64,000 nucleotides of DNA, from positions 1 through 64,000 of the forward strand of contig NZ_SNZE01000012.1 in NCBI RefSeq assembly GCF_004363775.1, read 5' to 3'. The position numbers and the translations under genes are program-made. Positions 1-8,218 of the stretch are shown here, piece after piece; position 1 is the first letter of the stretch; each line of letters begins with the position of its first letter. The DNA comes from Hydromonas duriensis. GTDB lineage: Bacteria; Pseudomonadota; Gammaproteobacteria; Burkholderiales; Burkholderiaceae. A model generated the notes under the pieces. That model worked only from the letters and a program-made list of their open reading frames with translations, did no database searches and was not told the origin of the DNA.

Positions 1-905
1 CTCTTTGAGTTGGGGGTTTTTTATTGACTTCATCATGTATTCTCATTCAATAGGAAAAATATATAAAATCTTATTGGCATACCTCTCAGGCTAAAGCTCT
101 AGCCTTTCACCTGGCCTCATCATGGAGTTTTCGTCATGATAGTTGGGCAGGGGAAAGCCTGTTTAAATTTTTCGGTGTCGATGATTAGGCGCATTTTGTT
201 TTTTACGATAAAGTCATGCGGAAAGTCATTGTTCGAAGAGTGTGTGGGTGTGTCTAGTCCGTTGCGTTGAATGAAACAATACGGGTCTTTTTTCAATCAA
301 TACAAGTTGTTAAACCCAAGCTCTCGCAAATGTGCACGTGCTGCAAATTCATTCTCATTGCCAAACGTCGTACTTGTTTGACTGGTTGGATGCTGGGGTG
401 TTACTTGCTTGGGAACATGTATGGTTGGTCAGCTTTTATCGTTCTAACAAGCAGTTGCACTCAGCAAAAGGCGGCCACAATGAGCCTTGATGCTTTGAGT
501 TACAAATAGCATCTTCTTTAAGGTCTCCGAGACACTTTGGCGCATATCAGTCCCATTGATCGTTCACGAGTTTTTACGATATTTGTAGTGCTATCCGTTA
601 TGTTTTTATCTATCTGAGCGATTTTTCAATATTTTGCTGCACATGTGCTAATAAATTCACCACATTATCTGATATGGTCTATGAGTAATGCCGTGTAGTC
701 AGTGCTGCTTAGATTTCTCGGGAGCTTTTGTCGTCTAAAACGGGATAGGCATAAGCGATACTAAAAGCACTGAACTAAGGATTTTGCTCCTGTATTTCGT
801 TTGACTTTTGTGCTGTACGTGATATCTCCTGTAAACGTGTCGGCCTTTAATATGCGATGTTTCAACTTCAATTATGGCTTGAAATAGCCAGTGCAATACG
901 TTAAG
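1..905. other. Gene-poor left end, no convincing CDS
   Basis: No gene family is recognisable here. A plus-strand frame at 267-509 has no plausible domain or ribosome binding site and is probably chance. On the minus strand one frame is open from about 428 down to 300 (43 codons), meets a TGA at 297-299, and continues open for 58 more codons to a stop at 120-122. It could be a decayed gene, but open runs of this length also occur by chance. The region may be the eroded edge of something lying to the left of the window. Confidence 0.4.
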
Positions 906-979
906 TTAAACTTGTTCAACTTTTAATTGATAGGCTGAAACTTCTAGATTGAATCCGTCAATGGATTGACCATTAATAA

Positions 980-1004
980 AAAAACCAGCATAAAGCTGGT
1001 TTTT
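980..1004 (-). terminator. Intrinsic terminator after the NlpC/P60 gene
   Basis: A perfect 10-bp stem (AAAAACCAGC at 980-989 with GCTGGTTTTT at 995-1004) has a 5-nt loop and runs into T residues on the minus strand. It lies just downstream of the stop codon of the minus-strand gene ending at 1024. Confidence 0.8.
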
Positions 1005-1023
1005 TGTTGTGATGCGCACAAAA

Positions 1024-1554
1024 CTACATGCCCAATGGCGCATTAGATTTGAAATCATTACTTTGAGAGCCTGAAGCACTAACGCGACGTGCGCCGTTAA
1101 AACGTGATTTCCAATAAGGCGAATCAACCCTGTCAAAGCGTACGCTTGAACCCGTGCGCGGAGAGTGAAGAAATGTACCGTTGCCCACATAAATGCCAAC
1201 GTGAGAATAGGCAAAGCCACGGGTGTTAAAGAACACCATATCGCCAGGACGCATGTCAGCAACATCAGTGATTTTTTCGCCGACTTGGCTTTGAGCCGAA
1301 GCGACACGGGGCAAGCTCACTCCTACCGCATTTTTAAATACGTATTGGACATAACCGCTGCAATCTAAACCTGTCGTGGGAGATGTGCCACCAAAACGAT
1401 ATTTGACGCCAACCAAATCCATGGCGCGTGAAAGTAATTTTTGAGAAAAAGAGTCATCGGCCAAAGCGGATGTGCTACTTAAAGCCAAAGATGCAGTGAT
1501 TACCAAGCCAACTACGGCTCGGACTGTGTGCTGTAAATTCAATTTAAAAAACAT
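1024..1554 (-). CDS. Secreted NlpC/P60 family cysteine endopeptidase (peptidoglycan hydrolase)
   Basis: 176 aa. A signal peptide spans about residues 1-32 (hydrophobic core, then STSALA). One NlpC/P60 (peptidase C40) domain follows. The expected catalytic residues are visible: Cys65 in LDCSGYVQYVF, His118 in YSHVGIYVG, and a third polar residue, His130, in FLHSP. Family members cleave the D-gamma-glutamyl-meso-diaminopimelate bond of peptidoglycan stem peptides in the periplasm. There is no LysM, SH3 or other wall-binding domain, so this is the short single-domain type (Spr/MepS-like), although no lipobox Cys is present. It has its own consensus promoter upstream and a terminator downstream, so it is probably monocistronic. 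Confidence 0.9.
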   Translation of the reverse strand: MFFKLNLQHTVRAVVGLVITASLALSSTSALADDSFSQKLLSRAMDLVGVKYRFGGTSPTTGLDCSGYVQYVFKNAVGVSLPRVASAQSQVGEKITDVADMRPGDMVFFNTRGFAYSHVGIYVGNGTFLHSPRTGSSVRFDRVDSPYWKSRFNGARRVSASGSQSNDFKSNAPLGM

Positions 1555-1683
1555 GTAAAACCTTTTTTGTCAAACAATTGACCGCAAAGTGTTGTCTCAA
1601 ATACGCGTTCAATTGTGTTGGCATCAGGGAAAGGCTCGTTGTAAGTATAGGTAACCTGAATGCTTGATTGTAAACCAACGCGC

Positions 1684-1712
1684 ATTCTACATGTATAATT
1701 CCCTACTGTCAA
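1684..1712 (-). promoter_or_regulatory. Sigma70-type promoter for the NlpC/P60 gene
   Basis: Read on the minus strand there is a perfect TTGACA (-35, 1707-1712), a 17-bp spacer and TAGAAT (-10, 1684-1689). The predicted start lies about 120 nt upstream of the gene beginning at 1554. Confidence 0.65.
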
Positions 1713-1730
1713 TAATGGATAGGTTGTTTT

Positions 1731-1789
1731 GAAAATAAAGAAAAATATGGATTCAAATGGGTTTATTTATATCCATTTGCTTTATTTTC
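1731..1789 (-). terminator. Long stem-loop downstream of yggX, probable terminator
   Basis: Outer arms GAAAATAAAG (1731-1740) and CTTTATTTTC (1780-1789) are perfectly complementary. Inner arms CAAATGG (1754-1760) and CCATTTG (1773-1779) stack directly on the right arm, leaving a 13-nt bulge on the left. T-rich runs flank both sides. It lies 12 bp beyond the yggX stop. Confidence 0.5.
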
Positions 1790-1800
1790 AAAAAAATCAA

Positions 1801-2073
1801 CTATTGCGCTGGAGGGACGTAGCCTGCTGCCGCATCCGCACCGTCGCCAAAAAAGAATGCTTCGGCCTGTTTGAGAAGGTATTGGCGTGCGCGTGGGTCA
1901 AGCATGGATAAACGGTTCTCATTGATGAGCATGGTTTGATGCTTTAGCCATTGCGCCCAAGCTTCTTTAGATACGGTTTCAAAAATGCGTTGACCGAGTG
2001 CGCCTGGAAGAGGGGGGAATTCTAAACCTTCGGCTTCTTTGCCGAGGCGGATGCAGTTAACAGTACGTGACAT
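1801..2073 (-). CDS. yggX: Probable Fe(2+)-trafficking protein YggX
   Basis: 90 aa. The start at 2073 gives the family N-terminus [17 protein letters not shown], preceded by GAGAG as ribosome binding site; the frame stays open further upstream but without family similarity. The conserved near-N-terminal Cys7 and the FPPLPG and GQRIFE segments are present, followed by the helical part with [14 protein letters not shown] and the LDPRARQYL motif. YggX proteins are small cytosolic factors implicated in iron handling and protection of Fe-S clusters from oxidation. It lies 49 bp after argA on the same strand and is probably co-transcribed with it. Confidence 0.93.
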   Translation of the reverse strand: MSRTVNCIRLGKEAEGLEFPPLPGALGQRIFETVSKEAWAQWLKHQTMLINENRLSMLDPRARQYLLKQAEAFFFGDGADAAAGYVPPAQ

Positions 2074-2122
2074 AAAGCTCTCAAAAAGGGAATCGGTTAA
2101 AGGTTGAAGTAAAAATAAAAAA

Positions 2123-3460
2123 TCACATGATTTTTTTGATAAAAATTTGTGACTTGCGTTGCCAATTGTACATGCGTTTTTTGTCGGCTGGCAAATCGTC
2201 GACATGACCTGCGGCGAAACCATGTTTTAAAAACCAATGGGCTGCCCGTGTTGTGAGCACAAAGAGCTCTTTAAATCCTTGTTTGCGTGCGCGTTTTTCC
2301 ATGTGCGCCAGCATGCGTTCGCCTAAGCCCATGCCTTGCATATCGGGGTCAATTGAGAAGCAGGCCATCTCGGCCATTTTATCTTCTGGAAATGGATATA
2401 GTGCAGCACAGCCCAGAATCACATTGTCATGTTCAATGACGCTGAAGAAAGGCAACTCAGTTTCAAGCTTTTCACGCCCGCGGGCCACGAGGGTGCCGTT
2501 TTCTTCGAGCGGTGTAATGAGTTGCAAAATGCCGCCCAAATCGTCAAATGCCGCTTCGCGCAGGGTTTCAAGCAAATTTTTTGTAATCATCGTGCCGACG
2601 CCGTCGTGCTGGAATAGTTCCAGCAACAAAGCACCATCGGTGTCAACAGGAACGATGTGCGCACGAGGTACGCCGCTTTGGACGGCAATCCATGAAGCAC
2701 TTAGGCATTGGCGTAAAAAGTACCCTAAAGGCATTTGCTCCGACATGGCGCGCGCTTGTTCGACATCGAGTTCAGGGATGGTCGCGTTGTCTTCGCCAAC
2801 GAGGTTGTCGTGTGACAGTAAAATCAATTTGTCGGCGTGCAGTTGACTGGCGACGGCCGCAGCGACTTCAGGGGTAGATAGGTTAAACACTTCACCTGTG
2901 GGCGAGAAACCGAGTGGCGAGAGCAGGACAATTTGTCCTTGTGCCAATTGGCTATTAATGGCTTCGCGGTTAATTTTTCGCACCACGCCCGTATGTAAAA
3001 AATCAATGCCGTTGAGTACGCCCACGGGTTTTGCTGTGATGAAGTTACCCGACACCACGTTAATGGAGGAACCCGCCATGGGGGTGTTGGGCAAGCCCTG
3101 AGAAAACACCGCTTCGATTGATAAGCGCAGTGCGCCGCAGGCTTCTTTGACCGCCTCTAGGGTTTGTGCGCTTGTGATACGCATGCCGTTGGCAAACTCG
3201 CTGTTGATGCCGCGTAAACTCAATTGACTTTCAATTTGCGGGTGAGCACCGTGCACCAGTACGATGCGCATGCCCATTGCCTTTAGCAAGCTGACATCGA
3301 ACACCAAGTCTTCCAGCCGCCCTTGTTCAATCAGTTCTCCACCAAATGCAATGACAAAGGTCTTGTCACGAAATGCGTGCACATAAGGTGCGACACCACG
3401 CAACCATTGGACGAAAGGAGTGGGGTTGTTAATCAACGAGGCTGGATGGGTGCTGGACAT
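2123..3460 (-). CDS. argA: Amino-acid N-acetyltransferase (N-acetylglutamate synthase)
   Basis: 445 aa from the ATG at 3460; the longer frame to 3517 has an unlikely leader. The N-terminal two thirds is an amino acid kinase-like domain ([43 protein letters not shown]). The C-terminal third is a GNAT acetyltransferase domain ([18 protein letters not shown] and [16 protein letters not shown]). This is the classical ArgA architecture. It transfers acetyl from acetyl-CoA to glutamate, the first committed step of arginine synthesis, and is normally feedback-inhibited by arginine through the kinase-like domain. It is followed by yggX; no other arg gene is in the window. Confidence 0.96.
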   Translation of the reverse strand: MSSTHPASLINNPTPFVQWLRGVAPYVHAFRDKTFVIAFGGELIEQGRLEDLVFDVSLLKAMGMRIVLVHGAHPQIESQLSLRGINSEFANGMRITSAQTLEAVKEACGALRLSIEAVFSQGLPNTPMAGSSINVVSGNFITAKPVGVLNGIDFLHTGVVRKINREAINSQLAQGQIVLLSPLGFSPTGEVFNLSTPEVAAAVASQLHADKLILLSHDNLVGEDNATIPELDVEQARAMSEQMPLGYFLRQCLSASWIAVQSGVPRAHIVPVDTDGALLLELFQHDGVGTMITKNLLETLREAAFDDLGGILQLITPLEENGTLVARGREKLETELPFFSVIEHDNVILGCAALYPFPEDKMAEMACFSIDPDMQGMGLGERMLAHMEKRARKQGFKELFVLTTRAAHWFLKHGFAAGHVDDLPADKKRMYNWQRKSQIFIKKIM

Positions 3461-3732
3461 GGTGTAAAAATGAGGGGCAATTGGATAAACGCTGATTGTA
3501 CCGCAAAAATAAAACAAAACTTTTTAAAATAAATATCAACTCAAAACCTTTTGATTCAGTGTCTATTGGGGTTGGGCGTGGATAAGGTACGTTACGCGAC
3601 TTGAATATTTAATGATAACCTTAACGGATGCTCTCGTTTATAATCAAGCCCGATTGTTTGATTGATGGTTTGATATTTGCCGACTTCTGCAGCCGCTCAT
3701 CGTTTGATGGGCTTTTCTTTTTATATTCAAAA

Positions 3733-4668
3733 ATGAATTCACATACGACATACACCGCGAGCCAACGTCAAACCGCTTTGATGTGGGCATTGATAGGCGC
3801 TTTGTGCTTTTCGAGCAAAGCCATTTTAGCCAAACTCATGTACCGCGAAGGGGCCGATGGCGTCGATGTGTTGACCTTGCGCATGATTTTTTCGGTGCCT
3901 TTTTTCATTGCGATTGGTTTTTGGGCGCGTCGCACTCGACCTTATCGCATGACTTTTAGTGATGTGTGGCAAGTGTGTGTGGTTGGGTTGTTTGGGTATT
4001 ACCTAGCGAGTTTGTTTGATTTTTTGGGCTTGCAATACATCACGGTTGGATTGGAGCGTTTGATTTTGTTCTTAACACCGTCCATGGTCTTGGTGATATC
4101 CAAATTCACTTTGAAAAAACACATTGATATTAAGCAGTGGTTGGCAATGGTCTTGGCATACGCGGGGATTGTGCTGGTGTTTTGGCATGAATTGGATGTG
4201 GGCGGGTCGAACATCGCGCTTGGTTCAACATTGATTTTTGCCAGTGCCTTATCGTATGCCGTCTATTTATTGATGTCGGGTGAATTGGTGCGCCGCTTGG
4301 GGGCGATGCGTTTGGTGGCGTATGCGATGGTGGTTTCTACGGTGTTGTGCGTTATGCATTACTTAGTGCTGCGCAATTGGCAGGGTTTGTTGGGTAAAAA
4401 CTCGGTCGTGTATGGCTTGTCTCTGCTCAATGCCGTATTGTGTACGGTGACGCCTGTGGTATTGACCATGCTGGCGGTCTCGCGTTTAGGCTCGTCGATT
4501 GTGTCACAGGTGTCTATGATTGGACCCGTTGCGACAGTGGGCATGGGTTATATTTTTTTAGGTGAACCCATTACCTTGACTCAGACAGCGGGTACGGCTT
4601 TGGTGATGACTGGTATTTTTTTAGTGGGTAAGGTGGCCGCTCAGAAGCCAAACAGTGCGGCAAAATGA
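3733..4668 (+). CDS. EamA/DMT-superfamily transporter
   Basis: 311 aa with about ten hydrophobic segments arranged as two EamA repeats, typical of drug/metabolite transporters. The ATG at 3733 begins MNSHTTYTASQRQ and places the first membrane segment (ALMWALIGALCFSSKAILAK) near residue 15. The upstream extension of the frame to 3628 is not typical, so I prefer this start, although the ribosome binding site is weak. The substrate cannot be told from sequence; family members export amino acids, sugars or nucleosides. The charged tail after the last helix is short. It stands alone between divergent argA and rimO. Confidence 0.85.
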   Translation: MNSHTTYTASQRQTALMWALIGALCFSSKAILAKLMYREGADGVDVLTLRMIFSVPFFIAIGFWARRTRPYRMTFSDVWQVCVVGLFGYYLASLFDFLGLQYITVGLERLILFLTPSMVLVISKFTLKKHIDIKQWLAMVLAYAGIVLVFWHELDVGGSNIALGSTLIFASALSYAVYLLMSGELVRRLGAMRLVAYAMVVSTVLCVMHYLVLRNWQGLLGKNSVVYGLSLLNAVLCTVTPVVLTMLAVSRLGSSIVSQVSMIGPVATVGMGYIFLGEPITLTQTAGTALVMTGIFLVGKVAAQKPNSAAK

Positions 4669-4791
4669 GTTAAAGCCCTATAAAATGACGGTCAACGGTT
4701 GTCCACGACAAATAGATAAACGTGGTCAAAACATTCAAATTTGAAATCGGGGCAACAATCCATCGTTTGCCCCGTGTTATTGCGAGTACAC

Positions 4792-6153
4792 ATGATGAGT
4801 CAAAACACTTCTGCACCTAAAATTGGTTTCGTTTCTCTCGGCTGCCCTAAAGCCTTGGTTGATTCGGAAGATATTCTCACAAAGCTAAGAACCGAAGGCT
4901 ACAGCATTTCGCCGTCGTATGAAGATGCTGATTTGGTTGTGGTCAACACCTGTGGCTTCATCGACAGCGCGGTACAAGAATCGCTTGATGCCATTGGTGA
5001 AGCCTTGCACGAAAACGGTAAAGTCGTGGTCACGGGGTGTTTGGGTGCGCGCACAGACGGCAATGGTGACAACATGGTTCGCGCCATGCACCCGAAAGTG
5101 TTGGCGGTGACTGGGCCACATGCGAGTAATGAAGTGTTGGATGCTGTGCACTTGCACTTACCTCGGCCACATGAGCCATTCATTGATTTGCTGCCACCGC
5201 AGGGCATTAAACTCACGCCGAAGCATTATGCGTATTTAAAAATTTCCGAAGGCTGTAATCATCGCTGTACATTTTGCATCATTCCATCGTTACGCGGCGA
5301 CCTCGTGTCGCGCCCGATTGGTGACGTGGTGCGAGAAGCAGAAAAACTGGTTAATTCTGGGGTCAAAGAATTGCTCGTGGTTTCGCAAGACACCAGCGCG
5401 TATGGTGTTGACGTGAAATATCGCACGGGATTTGTCAATGGTCGTCCTGTGAAAACACATATGCAAGAGCTGGTTGGTGAATTGGCACAACTTGGCGCAT
5501 GGGTGCGTTTACATTATGTCTATCCGTATCCGCATGTCGACAACGTCATTGAGTTGATGAATCAAGCCGCGGTGAATGGTCACGGTCGAGTTTTGCCATA
5601 CCTCGATGTGCCTTTTCAACACGCCCATCCACGAGTTCTAAAAGCCATGAAGCGCCCAGCGAATGGTGAAAAGGTGCTTGAGCGTATCCAAGCGTGGCGT
5701 GCGGCCTGCCCTGACTTAACCATTCGCTCCACCTTTATCGCAGGCTTTCCATCTGAAACAGAAGCGGAGTTTGAATACCTACTCGACTTTTTGGATGAAG
5801 CACAACTTGATCGTGTTGGTTGCTTCGCCTATTCACCCGTGGATGGAGCGGTGGCGAATCAAATTGAGGGCGCGTTGCCAGAAGAAGTGCGCGAAGAGCG
5901 CACCGCGCGATTCATGGAAAAACAACAAGGCATCAGCACCGCTCGCTTGGCTAAAAAAGTGGGCAGCGTACAAACCGTCTTGATTGATGAAGTTGATGAA
6001 GACGGTGCCATCGCCCGCTCGATGGCGGATGCGCCTGAAATTGATGGCGTGGTGTATATTGATTACACCGAAACGCCGTTGCAAGTCGGGCAATTTGTTG
6101 ATGTGAAAATTCACGCCAGCGACGAGTACGATTTGTGGGGCGAGCTGGTTTAA
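4792..6153 (+). CDS. rimO: Ribosomal protein S12 methylthiotransferase RimO
   Basis: 453 aa. Domains in order: N-terminal UPF0004/MTTase domain ([17 protein letters not shown]), radical SAM domain with the CxxxCxxC cluster motif at Cys155, Cys159 and Cys162 (CNHRCTFC), and a C-terminal TRAM domain ending [10 protein letters not shown]. It uses two 4Fe-4S clusters and SAM to add a methylthio group to the conserved Asp of ribosomal protein S12. The residues [11 protein letters not shown] and the DEYDLWG ending distinguish RimO from the tRNA enzyme MiaB. A tandem ATG at 4792/4795 is taken as start; a TTG at 4741 would add an unsupported leader. Confidence 0.97.
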   Translation: MMSQNTSAPKIGFVSLGCPKALVDSEDILTKLRTEGYSISPSYEDADLVVVNTCGFIDSAVQESLDAIGEALHENGKVVVTGCLGARTDGNGDNMVRAMHPKVLAVTGPHASNEVLDAVHLHLPRPHEPFIDLLPPQGIKLTPKHYAYLKISEGCNHRCTFCIIPSLRGDLVSRPIGDVVREAEKLVNSGVKELLVVSQDTSAYGVDVKYRTGFVNGRPVKTHMQELVGELAQLGAWVRLHYVYPYPHVDNVIELMNQAAVNGHGRVLPYLDVPFQHAHPRVLKAMKRPANGEKVLERIQAWRAACPDLTIRSTFIAGFPSETEAEFEYLLDFLDEAQLDRVGCFAYSPVDGAVANQIEGALPEEVREERTARFMEKQQGISTARLAKKVGSVQTVLIDEVDEDGAIARSMADAPEIDGVVYIDYTETPLQVGQFVDVKIHASDEYDLWGELV

Positions 6154-6163
6154 AAAACGAGAC

Positions 6164-6187
6164 GGGTGCAACTTGAATGTTGCAACC
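6164..6187 (+). terminator. Possible terminator after rimO
   Basis: GGGTGCAAC (6164-6172) and GTTGCAACC (6179-6187) form a stem with one mismatch and a 6-nt loop. It is followed by a short T-rich stretch between rimO and the next gene. The weak T run keeps confidence low. Confidence 0.4.
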
Positions 6188-6227
6188 TGTTTCATTGCAA
6201 TTTATCTAGGGGCTTTGTCAAAACGTT

Positions 6228-7436
6228 ATGAAAAAAATATCCGTTGCATGTGCAGTGCTTTTAAGTTGTTTGACTGCTTCAATCGCCGTTGCCAAAAATC
6301 CCTATCCTGTCGCGGGTGTGTGTCACGGCCTGCCTAAAGTTGATGTGAGCACCATCGCAAATACATGTTTGGCGGTTGTGGCCAGCGATTTAAAAATGCC
6401 GCGTGGCGTCTTACCGCTCTCGGATGGGGATATTTGGTTGACTGAAATGGGCTCTTGGGAGCGAGGTCGTGGTCGTCTCAGTCGCGTGCAAAAAAATGAC
6501 AAAGGCTATGAGCGCACCACCATTTTGGACGGTTTGGATCGGCCACATGGTTTGGCATTAGGGCCTGATGGTTGGATTTATGTGGCAGAGGCAGGACGGA
6601 TATTGAGAGTAAATCCCAATGTGACCGTGTTTGACAAACGCAATGGCTATGAAATTGTTATGGATGACCTGCTCAAAACAGGATTACACCCGTTGAAACA
6701 AATTGCTTTTGATGCAAAAGGCGATTTATACATCAGCATGGGGGCGCAAACCGATCATTGCGAACGCCCCCAAGCGTCTGGTGGTGGCGTTGAGTTCCCT
6801 TGTCAAGAAACACAAGGCGCACGTGCGACCGCTGCGATTTGGAAAGTGAATTTGCGTGAAGGAAAGCGCATCGAAGTGTTCGCAAGAGGCGTGCGCAATG
6901 CCATGGGCGTGACTTTTTCAGCCAAAGGCGATTTGGTTGTGACTGAAAATGGACGCGACAACATCAGTCGGCTCGATAAAAAACTCAACGATGCCACATT
7001 GCCACATGATGCGCTGATGGTGGTTACCCCTAAAGCCGATTACGGCTGGCCTTACTGTTACGATGGCAATCGCCTCAATCCCGAGTATCGCTCATACAGT
7101 CGGGCGTGCATCGGTAAAGCAAAACCCAATGTTTTGCTGCCTGCCCACAGTGCGCCGCTCGGCATCATGCGCTATGCAAATGATGGTGTGATAACAGCGC
7201 TACGGGGACAATATTTAATCGCGCTGCATGGCTATCGAGACACGGGTCATCGTTTGGTGGCGATGCCTGCATCAGGTCAATTGTCGGGGAAAACATCGGA
7301 TGTTGTTAGTCGATGGGGCGCGCGAGGCGACCAGCCCATGGGCGCACCCGTTGATTTGAAAGCCTCACCTTCAGGGCTTGTTTACATGACTGATGACCGA
7401 AACGATGCGTTGTTGGTTTTGTCAAATCAGCTGTGA
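6228..7436 (+). CDS. Secreted PQQ-type sugar (sorbosone/aldose) dehydrogenase-like protein
   Basis: 402 aa with an N-terminal signal peptide (about residues 1-22, ending SIAVAKN). The rest is a six-bladed beta-propeller of the glucose/sorbosone dehydrogenase family: GVLPLSDGDIWLTEMG, then HGLALGPDGWIYVAEAGRILRV, DAKGDLYISMGAQTDHC, FARGVRNAMGVTFS and KADYGWPYCYDG. Known members are soluble periplasmic quinoproteins that oxidise aldoses, but many relatives are uncharacterised. Several Cys residues suggest disulfides in the periplasm. No PQQ synthesis gene is in the window, so whether it is an active quinoprotein is unknown. It probably stands alone; the next gene is convergent. Confidence 0.8.
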   Translation: MKKISVACAVLLSCLTASIAVAKNPYPVAGVCHGLPKVDVSTIANTCLAVVASDLKMPRGVLPLSDGDIWLTEMGSWERGRGRLSRVQKNDKGYERTTILDGLDRPHGLALGPDGWIYVAEAGRILRVNPNVTVFDKRNGYEIVMDDLLKTGLHPLKQIAFDAKGDLYISMGAQTDHCERPQASGGGVEFPCQETQGARATAAIWKVNLREGKRIEVFARGVRNAMGVTFSAKGDLVVTENGRDNISRLDKKLNDATLPHDALMVVTPKADYGWPYCYDGNRLNPEYRSYSRACIGKAKPNVLLPAHSAPLGIMRYANDGVITALRGQYLIALHGYRDTGHRLVAMPASGQLSGKTSDVVSRWGARGDQPMGAPVDLKASPSGLVYMTDDRNDALLVLSNQL

Positions 7437-7505
7437 AGCCATGAGACATGAGTGCCTCTTAAACCTAATTTTTATTGAATAGGCGGGAATACGCGGCTCT
7501 CAAAG

Positions 7506-8165
7506 TCATGGCTGCGCTAACTGGATGAACTCATCTAAATCAAAAAACTGCAATCCTGCAATCACCTTATCGGCTTGAGTTAAAACCGAGGGCTCGCCAA
7601 TGCCTATGGCGAACATGCCTGCGCTTTTTATGGCTTGTATACCCGCTACGGCATCTTCGACACCGATGCATTCGGAAGGGGATAAGCCGAGTTGTTGTGC
7701 ACCTTTAAGAAAAATTTCTGGGTCTGGCTTGCCATTGATGACGTCGCGTGCATCCACGATGGTATCGAATAAGTCGGTGACACCCAAACGCGCCAATATG
7801 GTCGAGGCATTTTTGCTGGCGGATGCCAAGCCTGTGCGCAGGCCCGCAGCTCTTATGGACTCGAGTGCGGCGCGCGCGCCGGGCAATAAATCCGCAGTGC
7901 TCATGTCAGCGATGAGCTCAACGTATTCATCATTTTTTTGCGCCGCGTGAACTTCTTTTTCCGCGTCGCTGAGGGTTAAGCCGCCGTGTTTAAGAATCAA
8001 GTTGAGCGAGTCCATGCGTCCAACTCCTTTTAATGTTTCGTTGAAAGCATGGTCAATATCGAACCCAAGGCGATGAGCGAGCTTTTGCCATGCGATGAAG
8101 TGAAATTTGGCGGTGTCGGTGATGACGCCGTCGAGGTCGAAAATAAAAGCTTTGATGGATGACAT
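7506..8165 (-). CDS. pgmB: Beta-phosphoglucomutase (HAD superfamily)
   Basis: 219 aa. HAD motif I is FIFDLDGVITDT (nucleophile Asp10, acid/base Asp12), with the cap-domain HFIAWQKLA and KGVGRMDSL segments typical of beta-phosphoglucomutase. SASKNAS (motif II region), KPDPEIF (motif III) and GVEDAVAGI (motif IV) follow. The enzyme converts beta-glucose 1-phosphate to glucose 6-phosphate through a 1,6-bisphosphate intermediate. It lies 53 bp after the GH65 phosphorylase on the same strand; such a phosphorylase releases beta-glucose 1-phosphate, so the two form one catabolic unit. Confidence 0.93.
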   Translation of the reverse strand: MSSIKAFIFDLDGVITDTAKFHFIAWQKLAHRLGFDIDHAFNETLKGVGRMDSLNLILKHGGLTLSDAEKEVHAAQKNDEYVELIADMSTADLLPGARAALESIRAAGLRTGLASASKNASTILARLGVTDLFDTIVDARDVINGKPDPEIFLKGAQQLGLSPSECIGVEDAVAGIQAIKSAGMFAIGIGEPSVLTQADKVIAGLQFFDLDEFIQLAQP

Positions 8166-8218
8166 GGTTCCCTCTTGTGTGCGTGTGTTTTAGATTAACT
8201 ACTTGATTTTGAAGCGAA

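Noticed and set aside
267-509. 80-codon plus-strand frame near the left end
   Set aside because: No ribosome binding site, odd composition and no recognisable domain.
2253-2846. 197-codon plus-strand frame inside argA
   Set aside because: Antisense shadow of a clearly identified gene.
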